From: Hyphomicrobiales bacterium
GTDB lineage: Bacteria; Pseudomonadota; Alphaproteobacteria; Rhizobiales; Beijerinckiaceae
Assembly: GCA_026400565.1 (NCBI GenBank)
Contig: JAPLOV010000189.1
Span: 1-64,000, forward strand
Direction: 5' to 3'
DNA: 64,000 nucleotides
Of this stretch, positions 36,690 to 44,688 are shown one piece after another. A program made the position numbers and the translations under genes. Position 1 is the stretch's first letter; every line of letters starts with the position of its first letter. The notes under the pieces were generated by a model. It was not told the DNA's origin, did not search any database, and saw only the letters and a program-made list of their open reading frames with translations.

Positions 36690-37558
36690 GCCTTGGCTCC
36701 GAACAGGCCGGTCGGGCGGAACAGCAACACGAGGATGAAGATCAGGAATATCCCGATCTGGCCAAGGCTCTCGCCGAAATAAAGGCCAGACAGGCTTTCG
36801 ACCACGCCGATGATCAGACCGCCGACAAGCGCGCCCGCGATCGAGCCCATGCCGCCGAGCACCACGATGGTGAAGGCGACCAGCACGAAGGCATTGCCGA
36901 TGCGCGGATTGACGAGGAAGGTCGGCATCAGCAGGCAGGCGGCAATGGCCAGACAGGCTGCGCCCAGCCCGAAGGTGACGGCGTAGATGTGGTCGACGTT
37001 GACCCCGGAAAGGGCCGCTCCGGTCTTTTCCTTGGCCACGGCGCGGATCGCCTTGCCGGTATCGGTGTGCGCCAGCAGCAGCCAGAGCAGCAGCGCCACC
37101 ACGAAGGAGGCGACGAAGGCCACCAGTTTGGGCACGGACAGGAACAGGTTGCCGACCTCGACCACTGAAAAGCCGTAGGGCACGTCGATCGAGCGCGTGT
37201 CGGAGCGGAACCCCGCGAGCAGGGCATTCTCGATGATGATCGACAGGCCGAGCGTCACCAGCAGGATGTTGCTGTCATTGCCGTGGCTGGCAGGGTTGAT
37301 GACGAAGCGCTGCACGCCGTAGCCCAGAGCAAAGAACAGCGGCGTCAGGACAAACACCGCCAGATACGGATCAAGCCCGAACACGGTGTGGGCGATCAGC
37401 ACGGCGAACATCGCGGCCGTCAACGTCGCGCCATGGGCGAAGTTGATGATGTGCAGCACGCCATAGACCAGCGTCAGACCCAGCGAGATCAACGCATAGA
37501 CAGCCCCCGTCATGAGGCCGTTGGCGAGTGCGGACAGGAAGATGTCGAGCTTGAGCAT
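36686..37558 (-). CDS. livH: branched-chain amino acid type ABC importer permease LivH
   Basis: A 290-residue LivH permease with ~8 hydrophobic segments. It has the family start GLMTGAVYALISLGLTLVYG (13-32), a TDTGKAIRAVAKEKTGAALSG loop and the GGMGSIAGALVGGLIIGVVE segment (~232). It is separated from livK by 118 bp that hold two hairpin repeats, and overlaps livM by four bases. Confidence 0.9.
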   Translation of the reverse strand: MLKLDIFLSALANGLMTGAVYALISLGLTLVYGVLHIINFAHGATLTAAMFAVLIAHTVFGLDPYLAVFVLTPLFFALGYGVQRFVINPASHGNDSNILLVTLGLSIIIENALLAGFRSDTRSIDVPYGFSVVEVGNLFLSVPKLVAFVASFVVALLLWLLLAHTDTGKAIRAVAKEKTGAALSGVNVDHIYAVTFGLGAACLAIAACLLMPTFLVNPRIGNAFVLVAFTIVVLGGMGSIAGALVGGLIIGVVESLSGLYFGESLGQIGIFLIFILVLLFRPTGLFGAKA

Positions 37559-37582
37559 CGTTTCGTTTCACAACGCGCGGGG

Positions 37583-37665
37583 CGTCATGGTCAGGCTTGA
37601 CCCGACCATCCATATTGATCCTTGCACTCCCGAGCGTCATGGTCGGGCCTGACCCGACCATGACG
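37583..37665. repeat. two dispersed-type palindromic repeats between livK and livH
   Basis: Copy 1 (37583-37609) and copy 2 (37635-37665) share a CGTCATGGTC(A/G)GGC(C/T)TGACCCGACCAT core. Copy 2 is a hairpin with a 13-bp perfect stem (CGTCATGGTCGGG) and a 5-base loop; copy 1 is an imperfect version. This sequence type is a familiar short interspersed palindrome in Rhizobiales genomes. Placed after livK in the transcript, the hairpins could act as an attenuator or as a stabiliser of the binding-protein mRNA. Confidence 0.85.
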
Positions 37666-37676
37666 GTTTAAGGGCA

Positions 37677-38882
37677 TCACACAGCCGGGAAGACGGCCTT
37701 GGCATCGGCGAATTCGGACGGGAAGATCACCTTGATGTCGCCATTCTGGACCTGGGTGTTGACCGGAGCCGCACCCATGTTCTGGCCGTTGACGAACTTG
37801 GTCGGGCCATACGGCATGATGTGGTCCGAGAAGGTCGAGGCAGCCAGCGCTTCGGTGATCTTGCCGCGATCGGCCGAGCCGGCACGCTCGATGGCATCGG
37901 CCAGAAGCAGCACGCAGGAGTAGTTCAACGGCGTGTTGTAGAGCCAGAAGCGCCCACCCTGTTCGGCCAGCGCCTTGACCTGTGCGGTCTTTGGCTTGCG
38001 CGGGTCGGCCCAGTGGTTGCAATCCATCACCAGATTGGCCGCGTCGGGGAATTCCTTGACGAACCGGAAGTTCGATGCAGCGCCGTTGAGGATGGCGTAG
38101 ATGCCCTTGGGCCGGATGCGCTGCTGCTGCATGGTGCGCGAGAGCAGCACGAACTCTGCATAGTAGCTCGACGGGATCACAAGGTCGGGGTTGAGCGCGC
38201 GGATGCGCAGCGCGACGTTCGACATGTCGCGCGAAGGTGTCGGATGGGCGATGGTTTCGAGGATTTCGAAGCCGCGCGGCGGCAACTGGGTCTGGAGCAG
38301 CTTGGCCATGCCGGCACCGAACAGGCCATCCTCATGCACAATGACGACGGTCTTTGCAGCCTTGCCTGCGGCGTCGTTGAGCTTGACAAGGTTTTCGATA
38401 GCGGTCGATGTGACATTTCCGAAGCCCGGGCCGAAGCGGAAGGTGTTCTTGAGCCCGCGCCCGACGATCTGGTCCGAGACGCCGACATCGCAGATGTAGG
38501 GAATGTCATAGCGAGAGGCAGCCTGGCTCGAGGCCAGGACGATCGGCGAGGCGAAGCCGCCGACGATGGCTGCAACGCCTTCGCCCTGCATGCGTTCCAC
38601 CTCGGAGGTGCCGCCTTCCGGGTTTGATCGCGCATCGCCGAAGACCATCTGGAGGCGCGCACCGCCCATCGACTTGATACCGCCGGCGGCATTGATCTCG
38701 TTGAGTGCGATCTCCGCGCCGAGACGGCCATATTCGCCGTCCTGGGCCAGCGCGCCGGTGACGGGCTGGAGAATGCCGATCTTGATGGCCGGCGCCTGCG
38801 CCCGGACGAGGCCAGGGGCTGCAATCAGGGCACCGGTGGCGGCGGCGCCCCGCAGGATGGTGCGGCGGTTGATGCTGGTCAT
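37677..38882 (-). CDS. livK: branched-chain amino acid type ABC importer binding protein LivK
   Basis: A 401-residue type I periplasmic binding protein. It has a Tat-like signal (NRRTILRGAAATGALIAAPG, cleavage after LVRAQA), then a two-lobed LivJ/K fold (ILQPVTGALAQDGEYGRLGAEIALNEI). It starts within the stop of the GntR gene (ATGA overlap). Two hairpins follow before the rest of the importer. The real ligand is likely the compound degraded by the downstream enzymes, for instance an amide or cyclic imide. Confidence 0.88.
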   Translation of the reverse strand: MTSINRRTILRGAAATGALIAAPGLVRAQAPAIKIGILQPVTGALAQDGEYGRLGAEIALNEINAAGGIKSMGGARLQMVFGDARSNPEGGTSEVERMQGEGVAAIVGGFASPIVLASSQAASRYDIPYICDVGVSDQIVGRGLKNTFRFGPGFGNVTSTAIENLVKLNDAAGKAAKTVVIVHEDGLFGAGMAKLLQTQLPPRGFEILETIAHPTPSRDMSNVALRIRALNPDLVIPSSYYAEFVLLSRTMQQQRIRPKGIYAILNGAASNFRFVKEFPDAANLVMDCNHWADPRKPKTAQVKALAEQGGRFWLYNTPLNYSCVLLLADAIERAGSADRGKITEALAASTFSDHIMPYGPTKFVNGQNMGAAPVNTQVQNGDIKVIFPSEFADAKAVFPAV

Positions 38883-39733
38883 GCTCGTCTCCTCGCTGAT
38901 GAAGGGCCTGCGCGATCCGAGCGGGGCGCAGGTGTCCGTTGGGATGAAGGGGTGGAGGTCGTCTCAGGTGCAACGCGCGTTGAGGGCCGCCAGTGGCGAT
39001 TTGCGCCATCGCCGCTGCGCAGCATCTCCATGTGGAAGCTGTGCATGTCGGGTCGGTAGAGCGCCGACAGATGTTCGATGCCGCGGCCATCTGCGCCCTT
39101 GACCACGCGTGTCAGCGAGATCAGCGGCGAGCCGATCTCGACCCCGAGGGCTGCTGCGGTGTCCGGCCCGGCCAGGGTGGCTGACAGGGTCTGGTCGGCC
39201 TTGTCGGCCACGATGCCGGAACGCTCCAGCAACTCGAGCAGGGGCCGGCTCGACAGATCGTCCGCCGTGTAGGTCGAGCCGATCCGTTCCGGCACGTGGG
39301 TGGACAGGTGCGAGAACGGCACGCCATCGAGGCTGCGAACGCGCACCGACCATTGGGTGCGCTCGCCGGGCTTGAGGTTGAGGGCTTCGGCGATGGCAGG
39401 CGGCGGCGTGACATAGGCGAAGGACAGCAGCCGGACACCGGTGGCATGCCCCATCGCTTTCAGGTGGGTCAGCATGTTCGACAAATCGGCAATCAGCGGC
39501 GCATGGGTCCGTGCGACATTGACGAACGTGCCTGCGCCCGGTTGGCGTGTGATCAGACCGTCGCGGGACAGGCCATCAAGCGCGCGCCTGACCGTGACGC
39601 GCGAGAGGGCGTGGGTCGCGGCCAGGCTCGGCTCGCTCGGCAGACGCTCGCCACTGCGAAACGCGCCACTGACGATCCGCTCCTTGAGGAGCAGATAGAG
39701 CCGGTGCGTCTTCGATGTCTCGATGGCGTCCAC
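38879..39733 (-). CDS. GntR/HutC-family transcription regulator
   Basis: A 284-residue regulator. The winged helix-turn-helix is at ~8-72 (RLYLLLKERIVSGAFRSGER, then RVTVRRALDGLSRDGLI), followed by a UTRA effector-binding domain (~90-240; the PERIGSTYTADDL and QTLSATLAG segments). The start is taken as GTG at 39733 (VDAIETSKTHR), since no ATG is in frame nearby and GGGAGCC lies upstream. The last ~30 residues are proline/arginine-rich and atypical. It heads the long catabolic operon and probably controls it and the divergent flavoprotein gene. Confidence 0.82.
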   Translation of the reverse strand: MDAIETSKTHRLYLLLKERIVSGAFRSGERLPSEPSLAATHALSRVTVRRALDGLSRDGLITRQPGAGTFVNVARTHAPLIADLSNMLTHLKAMGHATGVRLLSFAYVTPPPAIAEALNLKPGERTQWSVRVRSLDGVPFSHLSTHVPERIGSTYTADDLSSRPLLELLERSGIVADKADQTLSATLAGPDTAAALGVEIGSPLISLTRVVKGADGRGIEHLSALYRPDMHSFHMEMLRSGDGANRHWRPSTRVAPETTSTPSSQRTPAPRSDRAGPSSARRRA

Positions 39734-39763
39734 GTGCTGAAAAGGCTCCCGCGCCGCTTGCGT

Positions 39764-39788
39764 GATTGTATTACATCTAGCACAAATC
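39764..39788. promoter_or_regulatory. candidate operator between the GntR and flavoprotein genes
   Basis: An imperfect inverted repeat with arms GATTGT and ACAAATC around an AT-rich core (ATTACATCTAG) sits in the middle of the 84-bp divergent region. It contains a GTATTAC/ACATCTAG stretch suitable for a -10 element on either strand. HutC-type regulators usually bind such sites in their own divergent promoter, but the match to a known consensus is weak. Confidence 0.35.
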
Positions 39789-39817
39789 AGCCACGTCAAG
39801 AGCGCACTGGAGAGAAA

Positions 39818-41230
39818 GTGGCAGCAGCGGTTGAAATGTCCAGCGGTGTCGCCTTCGAAGCGGCCTGCGATGTGCTGGTGATCGGGGCGGGTGCGGCGGG
39901 CCTCGTCACCGCGCTCAGGGCGGCGGAGGCTGGCGCCGATGTGCTGGTGCTGGAGCGCGATGCGGTGCCGCGCGGTTCCACCGCGCTTTCGGCGGGGCTG
40001 GTGCCGGCGGCGGAAACCCGGTTCCAGCGCGCGGCCGGGATCGCGGACAGCAAGACTGCCTTCGCTGCGGACATCATGGCAAAAAGCCATGGCGAGGCGG
40101 ACGTCGCCGCCGTGGACCGGGTGGTCGATGTCGCAGGCGCTGCGCTCGAATGGCTGGCCGACAGCCATGGGCTGGGTTTTTCCGTGATCGACAACTTCAC
40201 CTATCCCGGTCATTCCGCCCGGCGCATGCACGGGCTGGCCAGCCGCTCCGGCGCCGAACTGATGGACCGGCTGCGGGCTGCGGCGGAAGCGGCGGGCATC
40301 GCCATCGTCAACAACGCCACGGCGACCACACTTTACCGTGATGGCGACGGGCGCATTGCCGGCGTCGGCCTCGTGCGGCCGGATGGCGGGGGCGACCTGA
40401 TCGCCTGCAAAGCCCTGGTGCTGGCCTGCAACGGCTATGGCGGCAACAAGGCCATCGTCGAGGCTGAAATCCCCGGCATGGCCGGCGCGCTTTACTTCGG
40501 TCATCCCGGCAATCAGGGCGATGCGGTGCTGTGGGGGCGGGCGCTGGGGGCGGCCAGCCGGCATCTCTCCGGCCATCAGGGCCATGGCTCGGTGGCGCAT
40601 CCGCACGGCATCCTGATTACCTGGGCCACCCTCACCGAGGGCGGCTTCCAGGTGAACCTCGATGGCGCGCGCTTCGGCAACGAGGCGCTGGGCTATTCGG
40701 AAAGCGCCGCCACCGTGATCGCGCAGCGCGATGCGGTGGCCTGGACCGTGTTCGATGCCCGCATCGCAGCGATTTCCCGACAGTTCGAAGATTTTCGCCA
40801 GGCCGAGGCGGCGGGTGCCATCCTGATGGCTGACAGTCTCGCAGCGCTTGCAGAGCGCATGCGGCTGCCGGTTGCCGCCCTTGAGGCAACAGCGGCGGCG
40901 GTGGCGCAGTTCAAGCGCGATGGCGTGGTTGACGGCTTCGGACGCAACTGGGCGGGCATCGCCCCGCTTGCGGCACCGTTCGCGGCAGTGCGGGTCACGG
41001 GCGCGCTGTTCCACACGCAGGGGGGGCTCGTGGTGGATGGCGATGCGCGTGTCCTGAGGCCGGGTGACACGCCGCTGCCCAACCTGTTCGCGGTGGGCGG
41101 AGCGGCGTGCGGCGTCTCGGGAGCGCAGGCCTCGGGCTACCTGTCGGGCAACGGCCTGCTGACGGCGGTGTCGCTTGGCTACTTGGCTGGCGCGGCGAGC
41201 GCGGCGCTCGCGCTGACAGAGGCGATCTGA
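39818..41230 (+). CDS. FAD-dependent fumarate reductase/tricarballylate dehydrogenase-like flavoprotein
   Basis: A 470-residue flavoprotein of the FAD_binding_2 family. It has the dinucleotide fold VLVIGAGAAGLVTALRAAEAG (~17-37), the ERDAVPRGSTALSAG segment and a C-terminal GLVVDGDARVLRPGDTPLPN with LFAVGGAACGVSG. The family comprises fumarate and urocanate reductases, tricarballylate dehydrogenase and 3-ketosteroid dehydrogenases. GTG at 39818 is favoured by GGAG five bases upstream; ATG at 39836 is an alternative. It is divergent from the GntR-liv-hyu-leuCD operon, where it could introduce or remove the C=C bond handled by the LeuCD-like enzyme. Confidence 0.82.
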   Translation: MAAAVEMSSGVAFEAACDVLVIGAGAAGLVTALRAAEAGADVLVLERDAVPRGSTALSAGLVPAAETRFQRAAGIADSKTAFAADIMAKSHGEADVAAVDRVVDVAGAALEWLADSHGLGFSVIDNFTYPGHSARRMHGLASRSGAELMDRLRAAAEAAGIAIVNNATATTLYRDGDGRIAGVGLVRPDGGGDLIACKALVLACNGYGGNKAIVEAEIPGMAGALYFGHPGNQGDAVLWGRALGAASRHLSGHQGHGSVAHPHGILITWATLTEGGFQVNLDGARFGNEALGYSESAATVIAQRDAVAWTVFDARIAAISRQFEDFRQAEAAGAILMADSLAALAERMRLPVAALEATAAAVAQFKRDGVVDGFGRNWAGIAPLAAPFAAVRVTGALFHTQGGLVVDGDARVLRPGDTPLPNLFAVGGAACGVSGAQASGYLSGNGLLTAVSLGYLAGAASAALALTEAI

Positions 41231-41245
41231 GCCGCAACCGGCCGG

Positions 41246-42763
41246 TCAGGGCAGGGCCGCGAGCGTGGCGCGCGTGCCGTGACGATAGATCGACGCCAGC
41301 GGCACTCTGATGGCCGAGGCCAGGCGCGGGTCCTGCCCGACATCGCCAAAGCAATCGCGGATGGCGAGCATTTCGGTTGTCAGCCGCGCTGACAGTGCAG
41401 CGGCCGCCTCGTCATCGCCGACCCGGGCCACGCCGTCCGCCCCGGCAGCCTGGCTGGCTGCCGCGAAGCGGGCAGCGAGCGGGTCGTTGACCGGCAGCGG
41501 CTCGCCGTTCTCGCCCGTGCCGGTCATGAAGCGGCTGAAGCCGGCGAGCGCCACGCCAAGACGGGCTATTGGCTGGCCCGCATCAAGCCGTTCGCGCGCG
41601 GTGTTCAAGAGCCGCTGCGGAATCTTCTGGGAGCTGTCCATGGCGATCTGGGCCGTGCGGTGCCTGAGCGCAGTGTTGTGGTAGCGCGCGATCAGCGCCG
41701 CCTTGTAGGCATCGACTTGCGCAGCCGTGAAGCCGGGCACGGTCGGGCCGAGTTCGTGGTCCATCAGGCCGCGTACGAGGCGGTGGAAATCGGGCATGCG
41801 GATCACGTCGGCAATGGTCTCCAGCCCGGCCAGTTGCCCGAGGCAGGCCATGGTCGAGTGCGTGCCATTGAGCAGGCGCAGCTTGAGCTTCTCGTAAGGG
41901 CCGACATCGGCGACGAGTTCAACGCCGGCGTCCTCGAAGCGCGGGCGGCCTGCGCCGAAATTGTCCTCAATCACCCATTGGCTGAACGGCTCGGTCATCA
42001 CCGGCCAGGCATCGATGAGGTCGAGCGCCTGTGCGACGGCGGCCCGATCTGCGTCTGTGGTGGCCGGCACGATCCGGTCGACCATGGTGGAGGGGCAGGC
42101 CAGTTCGGCGTCGAGCCAGCGGCCGAGATCGGGATCGCGCAGCCGCGCCAGATCGCCCAGCACCCGGCGCACGGTGCGGCCATTGGCCGGCAGGTTGTCG
42201 CAGCACAGCACGGTGAAGGGCGCTACGCCGGCCGCGCGCCGCAGCCGCAGGGCCTCGACGATCAGCCCTGGCGCACTGACGGGAGCGTGCGGATGGGCGA
42301 GATCATGCCGGATGTCGGCATGGCCTGGGTCGAGAAGGCCGGTGCTGGCCGAGCGGCAATAGCCCTTTTCCGTGATCGTCAGCGTCACGATCCGCACGCG
42401 CGGGTCGGCCATGGCGAGCAGCAGTTTGTCGGGCGCTTCCGGCGCGACAATGACCTTGCTGATGGACCCGATCACACGCAGGCGGGTTTCCTCGCCATTG
42501 CGCACAGCCAGCGTGTAAAGCCCGTCCTGCGGGGCCAGCGCGTCGCGCGTGTCGGCAGAGCGCAGGGAGGCTGCGATGATGCCCCAGCCGGTTTCTCCGG
42601 CCGCCAGCCTGTCATCGACGACAACCGCCTGATGCGCACGGTGAAAGGCACCGACGCCCAGATGCACGATGCCGGGCGTGATGGCGCTGCGGTCATAGGA
42701 AGGCCGGACGATGGAGGCGGGAAGGCTCCCGGTCGTGGCATCGGACAGGCGTGGCAGGATCAC
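41246..42763 (-). CDS. uxuB: mannitol dehydrogenase family, D-mannonate oxidoreductase (UxuB-like)
   Basis: A 505-residue long-chain polyol dehydrogenase. It has the N-terminal NAD-binding VHLGVGAFHRAHQAV (33-47), then TLTITEKGYC and the catalytic region around LKLRLLNGTHSTMACLG (~300), containing the family K-x5-N-x2-H pattern. With uxaC, uxuA and a TRAP importer in the same locus it most likely reduces fructuronate to mannonate; fructose or arabitol dehydrogenase roles are less likely. It overlaps the TRAP large-subunit gene by four bases and is the last gene of the uxaC-dctPQM-uxuB operon. Confidence 0.85.
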   Translation of the reverse strand: MILPRLSDATTGSLPASIVRPSYDRSAITPGIVHLGVGAFHRAHQAVVVDDRLAAGETGWGIIAASLRSADTRDALAPQDGLYTLAVRNGEETRLRVIGSISKVIVAPEAPDKLLLAMADPRVRIVTLTITEKGYCRSASTGLLDPGHADIRHDLAHPHAPVSAPGLIVEALRLRRAAGVAPFTVLCCDNLPANGRTVRRVLGDLARLRDPDLGRWLDAELACPSTMVDRIVPATTDADRAAVAQALDLIDAWPVMTEPFSQWVIEDNFGAGRPRFEDAGVELVADVGPYEKLKLRLLNGTHSTMACLGQLAGLETIADVIRMPDFHRLVRGLMDHELGPTVPGFTAAQVDAYKAALIARYHNTALRHRTAQIAMDSSQKIPQRLLNTARERLDAGQPIARLGVALAGFSRFMTGTGENGEPLPVNDPLAARFAAASQAAGADGVARVGDDEAAAALSARLTTEMLAIRDCFGDVGQDPRLASAIRVPLASIYRHGTRATLAALP

Positions 42764-44049
42764 TTGAACACCCCTGGAAGCCAGAGCGAGATCGCCGGCA
42801 CATAGGTCACCAGCATCAGCACGGCCACCGACGCGCCGTAGAACGGCCAGATGGTACGCATCGACTCGCCGATCGAGATCTTGCCGACCGCGCAGGCCAC
42901 GAACTGAACCGAGCCCACGGGCGGTGTATTCAGGCCGATACCGGCGTTGAGGATCAGGATCACGCCAAAATGGATCGGATCGACCCCGAACGACATCACC
43001 ACCGGCAGGAAGATCGGCGTGCAGATGATGATCATCGGGGCCATGTCCATGAAGGTGCCGAGCACCAGCAAGATGGCGTTGATCATCAGGAGCACAGTGA
43101 CGGGATCGTCGGACAGCGCCTTCATGGCGGCCACAGCCTGCTGTGGCACCTGAAGAAAAGCCATCAGCCAGCCAAAGGAACCGGCCGCGCCGATGACCAG
43201 CAGCACCATCGCGGTGGTGCGCACCGCGCCGTGGGTCGCCTCGATGAAGTCATTCCAGCCCAGCTGGCGATAGACCAATGCGGCCACCAGCAGCGCATAG
43301 AGCACCGCGACGCAGGAGCTTTCCGTGGCCGTGAACCAGCCCGAGCGGACGCCGCCGAAGATGATGAAGATCAGCAGGATGCCCGGCGTCGCGATGACCA
43401 GCGCCCGGCCGATGGCGGCGAAGCCGGGGAAGATGCCGGCCGGGTAGCCGCGCTTCACGGCCACGAGGTAGGCCGCCACCATCAGCGCCGCCGCCAGCAG
43501 CAGGCCGGGGAGGATGCCAGCGGTGAACAGGTCGGCGACCGAGAGATTGCCCCCCGCGGAGAGCGAATAGATGATCATGTTGTGCGAAGGCGGGATCAGC
43601 AGCGCGATGATCGCGGCATTTGCTGTGACATTGACTGCATAATCAGCGTCATAGCCCCGTGCCTTCATTTGCGGAATCATGATGCCGCCAACGGCTGACG
43701 CATCGGCGACGGCCGAACCCGAGATGCCGCCGAACAGGGTGCAGGTGACGACGTTGACCTGGCCCAGCCCGCCGCGCAGATGGCCGACCATTGATGCCGC
43801 GAAATTGACGAGGCGCTCGGCGATGCCGCCCCTGATCATGAGGTCGCCGGCAAAGATGAAGAACGGGATCGCCATCATCGCAAAGGCGTTCATGCCGCTG
43901 TTGAGCTGCTGGAATACCACGATCGGTGGCAGGCCCATGTAAAGCACCGTCGCCAGCGAGGCGAGGCCGAGGCAGAAGGCGACCGGCGTGCCGATCAGCA
44001 GAAGCACCGTGAAGGTGCCGAACAGGACCCAGAGTTCCATGTCCGTCAC
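42760..44049 (-). CDS. dctM: TRAP transporter large membrane subunit
   Basis: A 429-residue DctM-family permease with about 12 hydrophobic segments. Family landmarks: TPVAFCLGLASLATVLYMG, MAIPFFIFAGDLMIRGGIAERL (~58) and GLGQVNVVTCTLFGGISGSAVADA. It is driven by the ion gradient and pairs with the small subunit and the binding protein upstream, from which it is separated by overlaps of four bases. The expected substrate is a hexuronate, given the flanking genes. Confidence 0.92.
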   Translation of the reverse strand: MTDMELWVLFGTFTVLLLIGTPVAFCLGLASLATVLYMGLPPIVVFQQLNSGMNAFAMMAIPFFIFAGDLMIRGGIAERLVNFAASMVGHLRGGLGQVNVVTCTLFGGISGSAVADASAVGGIMIPQMKARGYDADYAVNVTANAAIIALLIPPSHNMIIYSLSAGGNLSVADLFTAGILPGLLLAAALMVAAYLVAVKRGYPAGIFPGFAAIGRALVIATPGILLIFIIFGGVRSGWFTATESSCVAVLYALLVAALVYRQLGWNDFIEATHGAVRTTAMVLLVIGAAGSFGWLMAFLQVPQQAVAAMKALSDDPVTVLLMINAILLVLGTFMDMAPMIIICTPIFLPVVMSFGVDPIHFGVILILNAGIGLNTPPVGSVQFVACAVGKISIGESMRTIWPFYGASVAVLMLVTYVPAISLWLPGVFK

Positions 44050-44582
44050 TCCACCGATGAGGTCGGATGTGCCGGCATGCCGGCGGGTCTGGTGTCATGG
44101 CCGCGGGCAATCAGGTTCACCAGGTTCTCGAAGGAAAACAGCGCGATCAGGAAGCCGCCACCAACCAGGGGCAGGTAGTCCATGCCCTGCGGGATGTTGA
44201 TGCCAGCCATCTTGGCACCCCAGGTCGCCACCGTGAGCTGCCAGCCATAGATGATCATGTAGACCGCGAAGATGCAGACCAGGACATGGGTGGTCAGGCG
44301 CATCAGCTTGCGCAGCGGCGCAGGGGCGTAGTGCAGGCCGATCTCGAAGCCGAGATGGTCGCCTTCGCGCACGCCGACGGCACCACCGAGCAGGATGAAC
44401 CAGCTCATCAGCAGCAGTGCGCCGGGCTCGGTCCAGCTGGGCGAGTCGTTCAGCACCTTGCGGCCGAAGACCTGCCAGGCGACAGCCAGCGTCATCAGCA
44501 CGAGGCCGATGGCGGCCGTCCAAAGCGCTGCGCGGGAGATCGGCGCAAGCCAGCGCGCGAGCGTCTTCGACAAGGCGATCAT
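44046..44582 (-). CDS. dctQ: TRAP transporter small membrane subunit
   Basis: A 178-residue DctQ-family protein with four transmembrane segments and the family motif GVREGDHLGFEI near residue 70, preceded by the WTEPGALLLMSWFILLG helix. ATG at 44582 is chosen: upstream codons of the same frame lie in the intergenic hairpin and do not look coding. It follows dctP by 106 bp containing a hairpin and overlaps dctM by four bases. Confidence 0.9.
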   Translation of the reverse strand: MIALSKTLARWLAPISRAALWTAAIGLVLMTLAVAWQVFGRKVLNDSPSWTEPGALLLMSWFILLGGAVGVREGDHLGFEIGLHYAPAPLRKLMRLTTHVLVCIFAVYMIIYGWQLTVATWGAKMAGINIPQGMDYLPLVGGGFLIALFSFENLVNLIARGHDTRPAGMPAHPTSSVE

Positions 44583-44633
44583 CGGTGCATCCTGGCTGCT
44601 TGGCCTAAAGCGGGGGCAAGGTGGTGAGCGAGG

Positions 44634-44678
44634 CGCGCGGCACCATGACCGGGGCGAACCCGGCCATGGCACCGCGCG
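44634..44678. terminator. hairpin between dctP and dctQ
   Basis: A long imperfect stem-loop with paired blocks CGCGCGG/CCGCGCG, CCATG/CATGG and CCGGG/CCCGG around a GGCGAA-type loop. It lies just after the dctP stop in the minus-strand transcript and lacks a T-run. It is more likely a partial terminator or a 3' stabiliser of the dctP message, giving more binding protein than membrane subunits, than a complete terminator. Confidence 0.6.
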
Positions 44679-44688
44679 AGGCTTCGCG

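Noticed and set aside
38879-41014. GntR protein extended N-terminally to over 700 residues
   Set aside because: The extension is antisense to the flavoprotein gene; the winged helix starts directly after the GTG at 39733.
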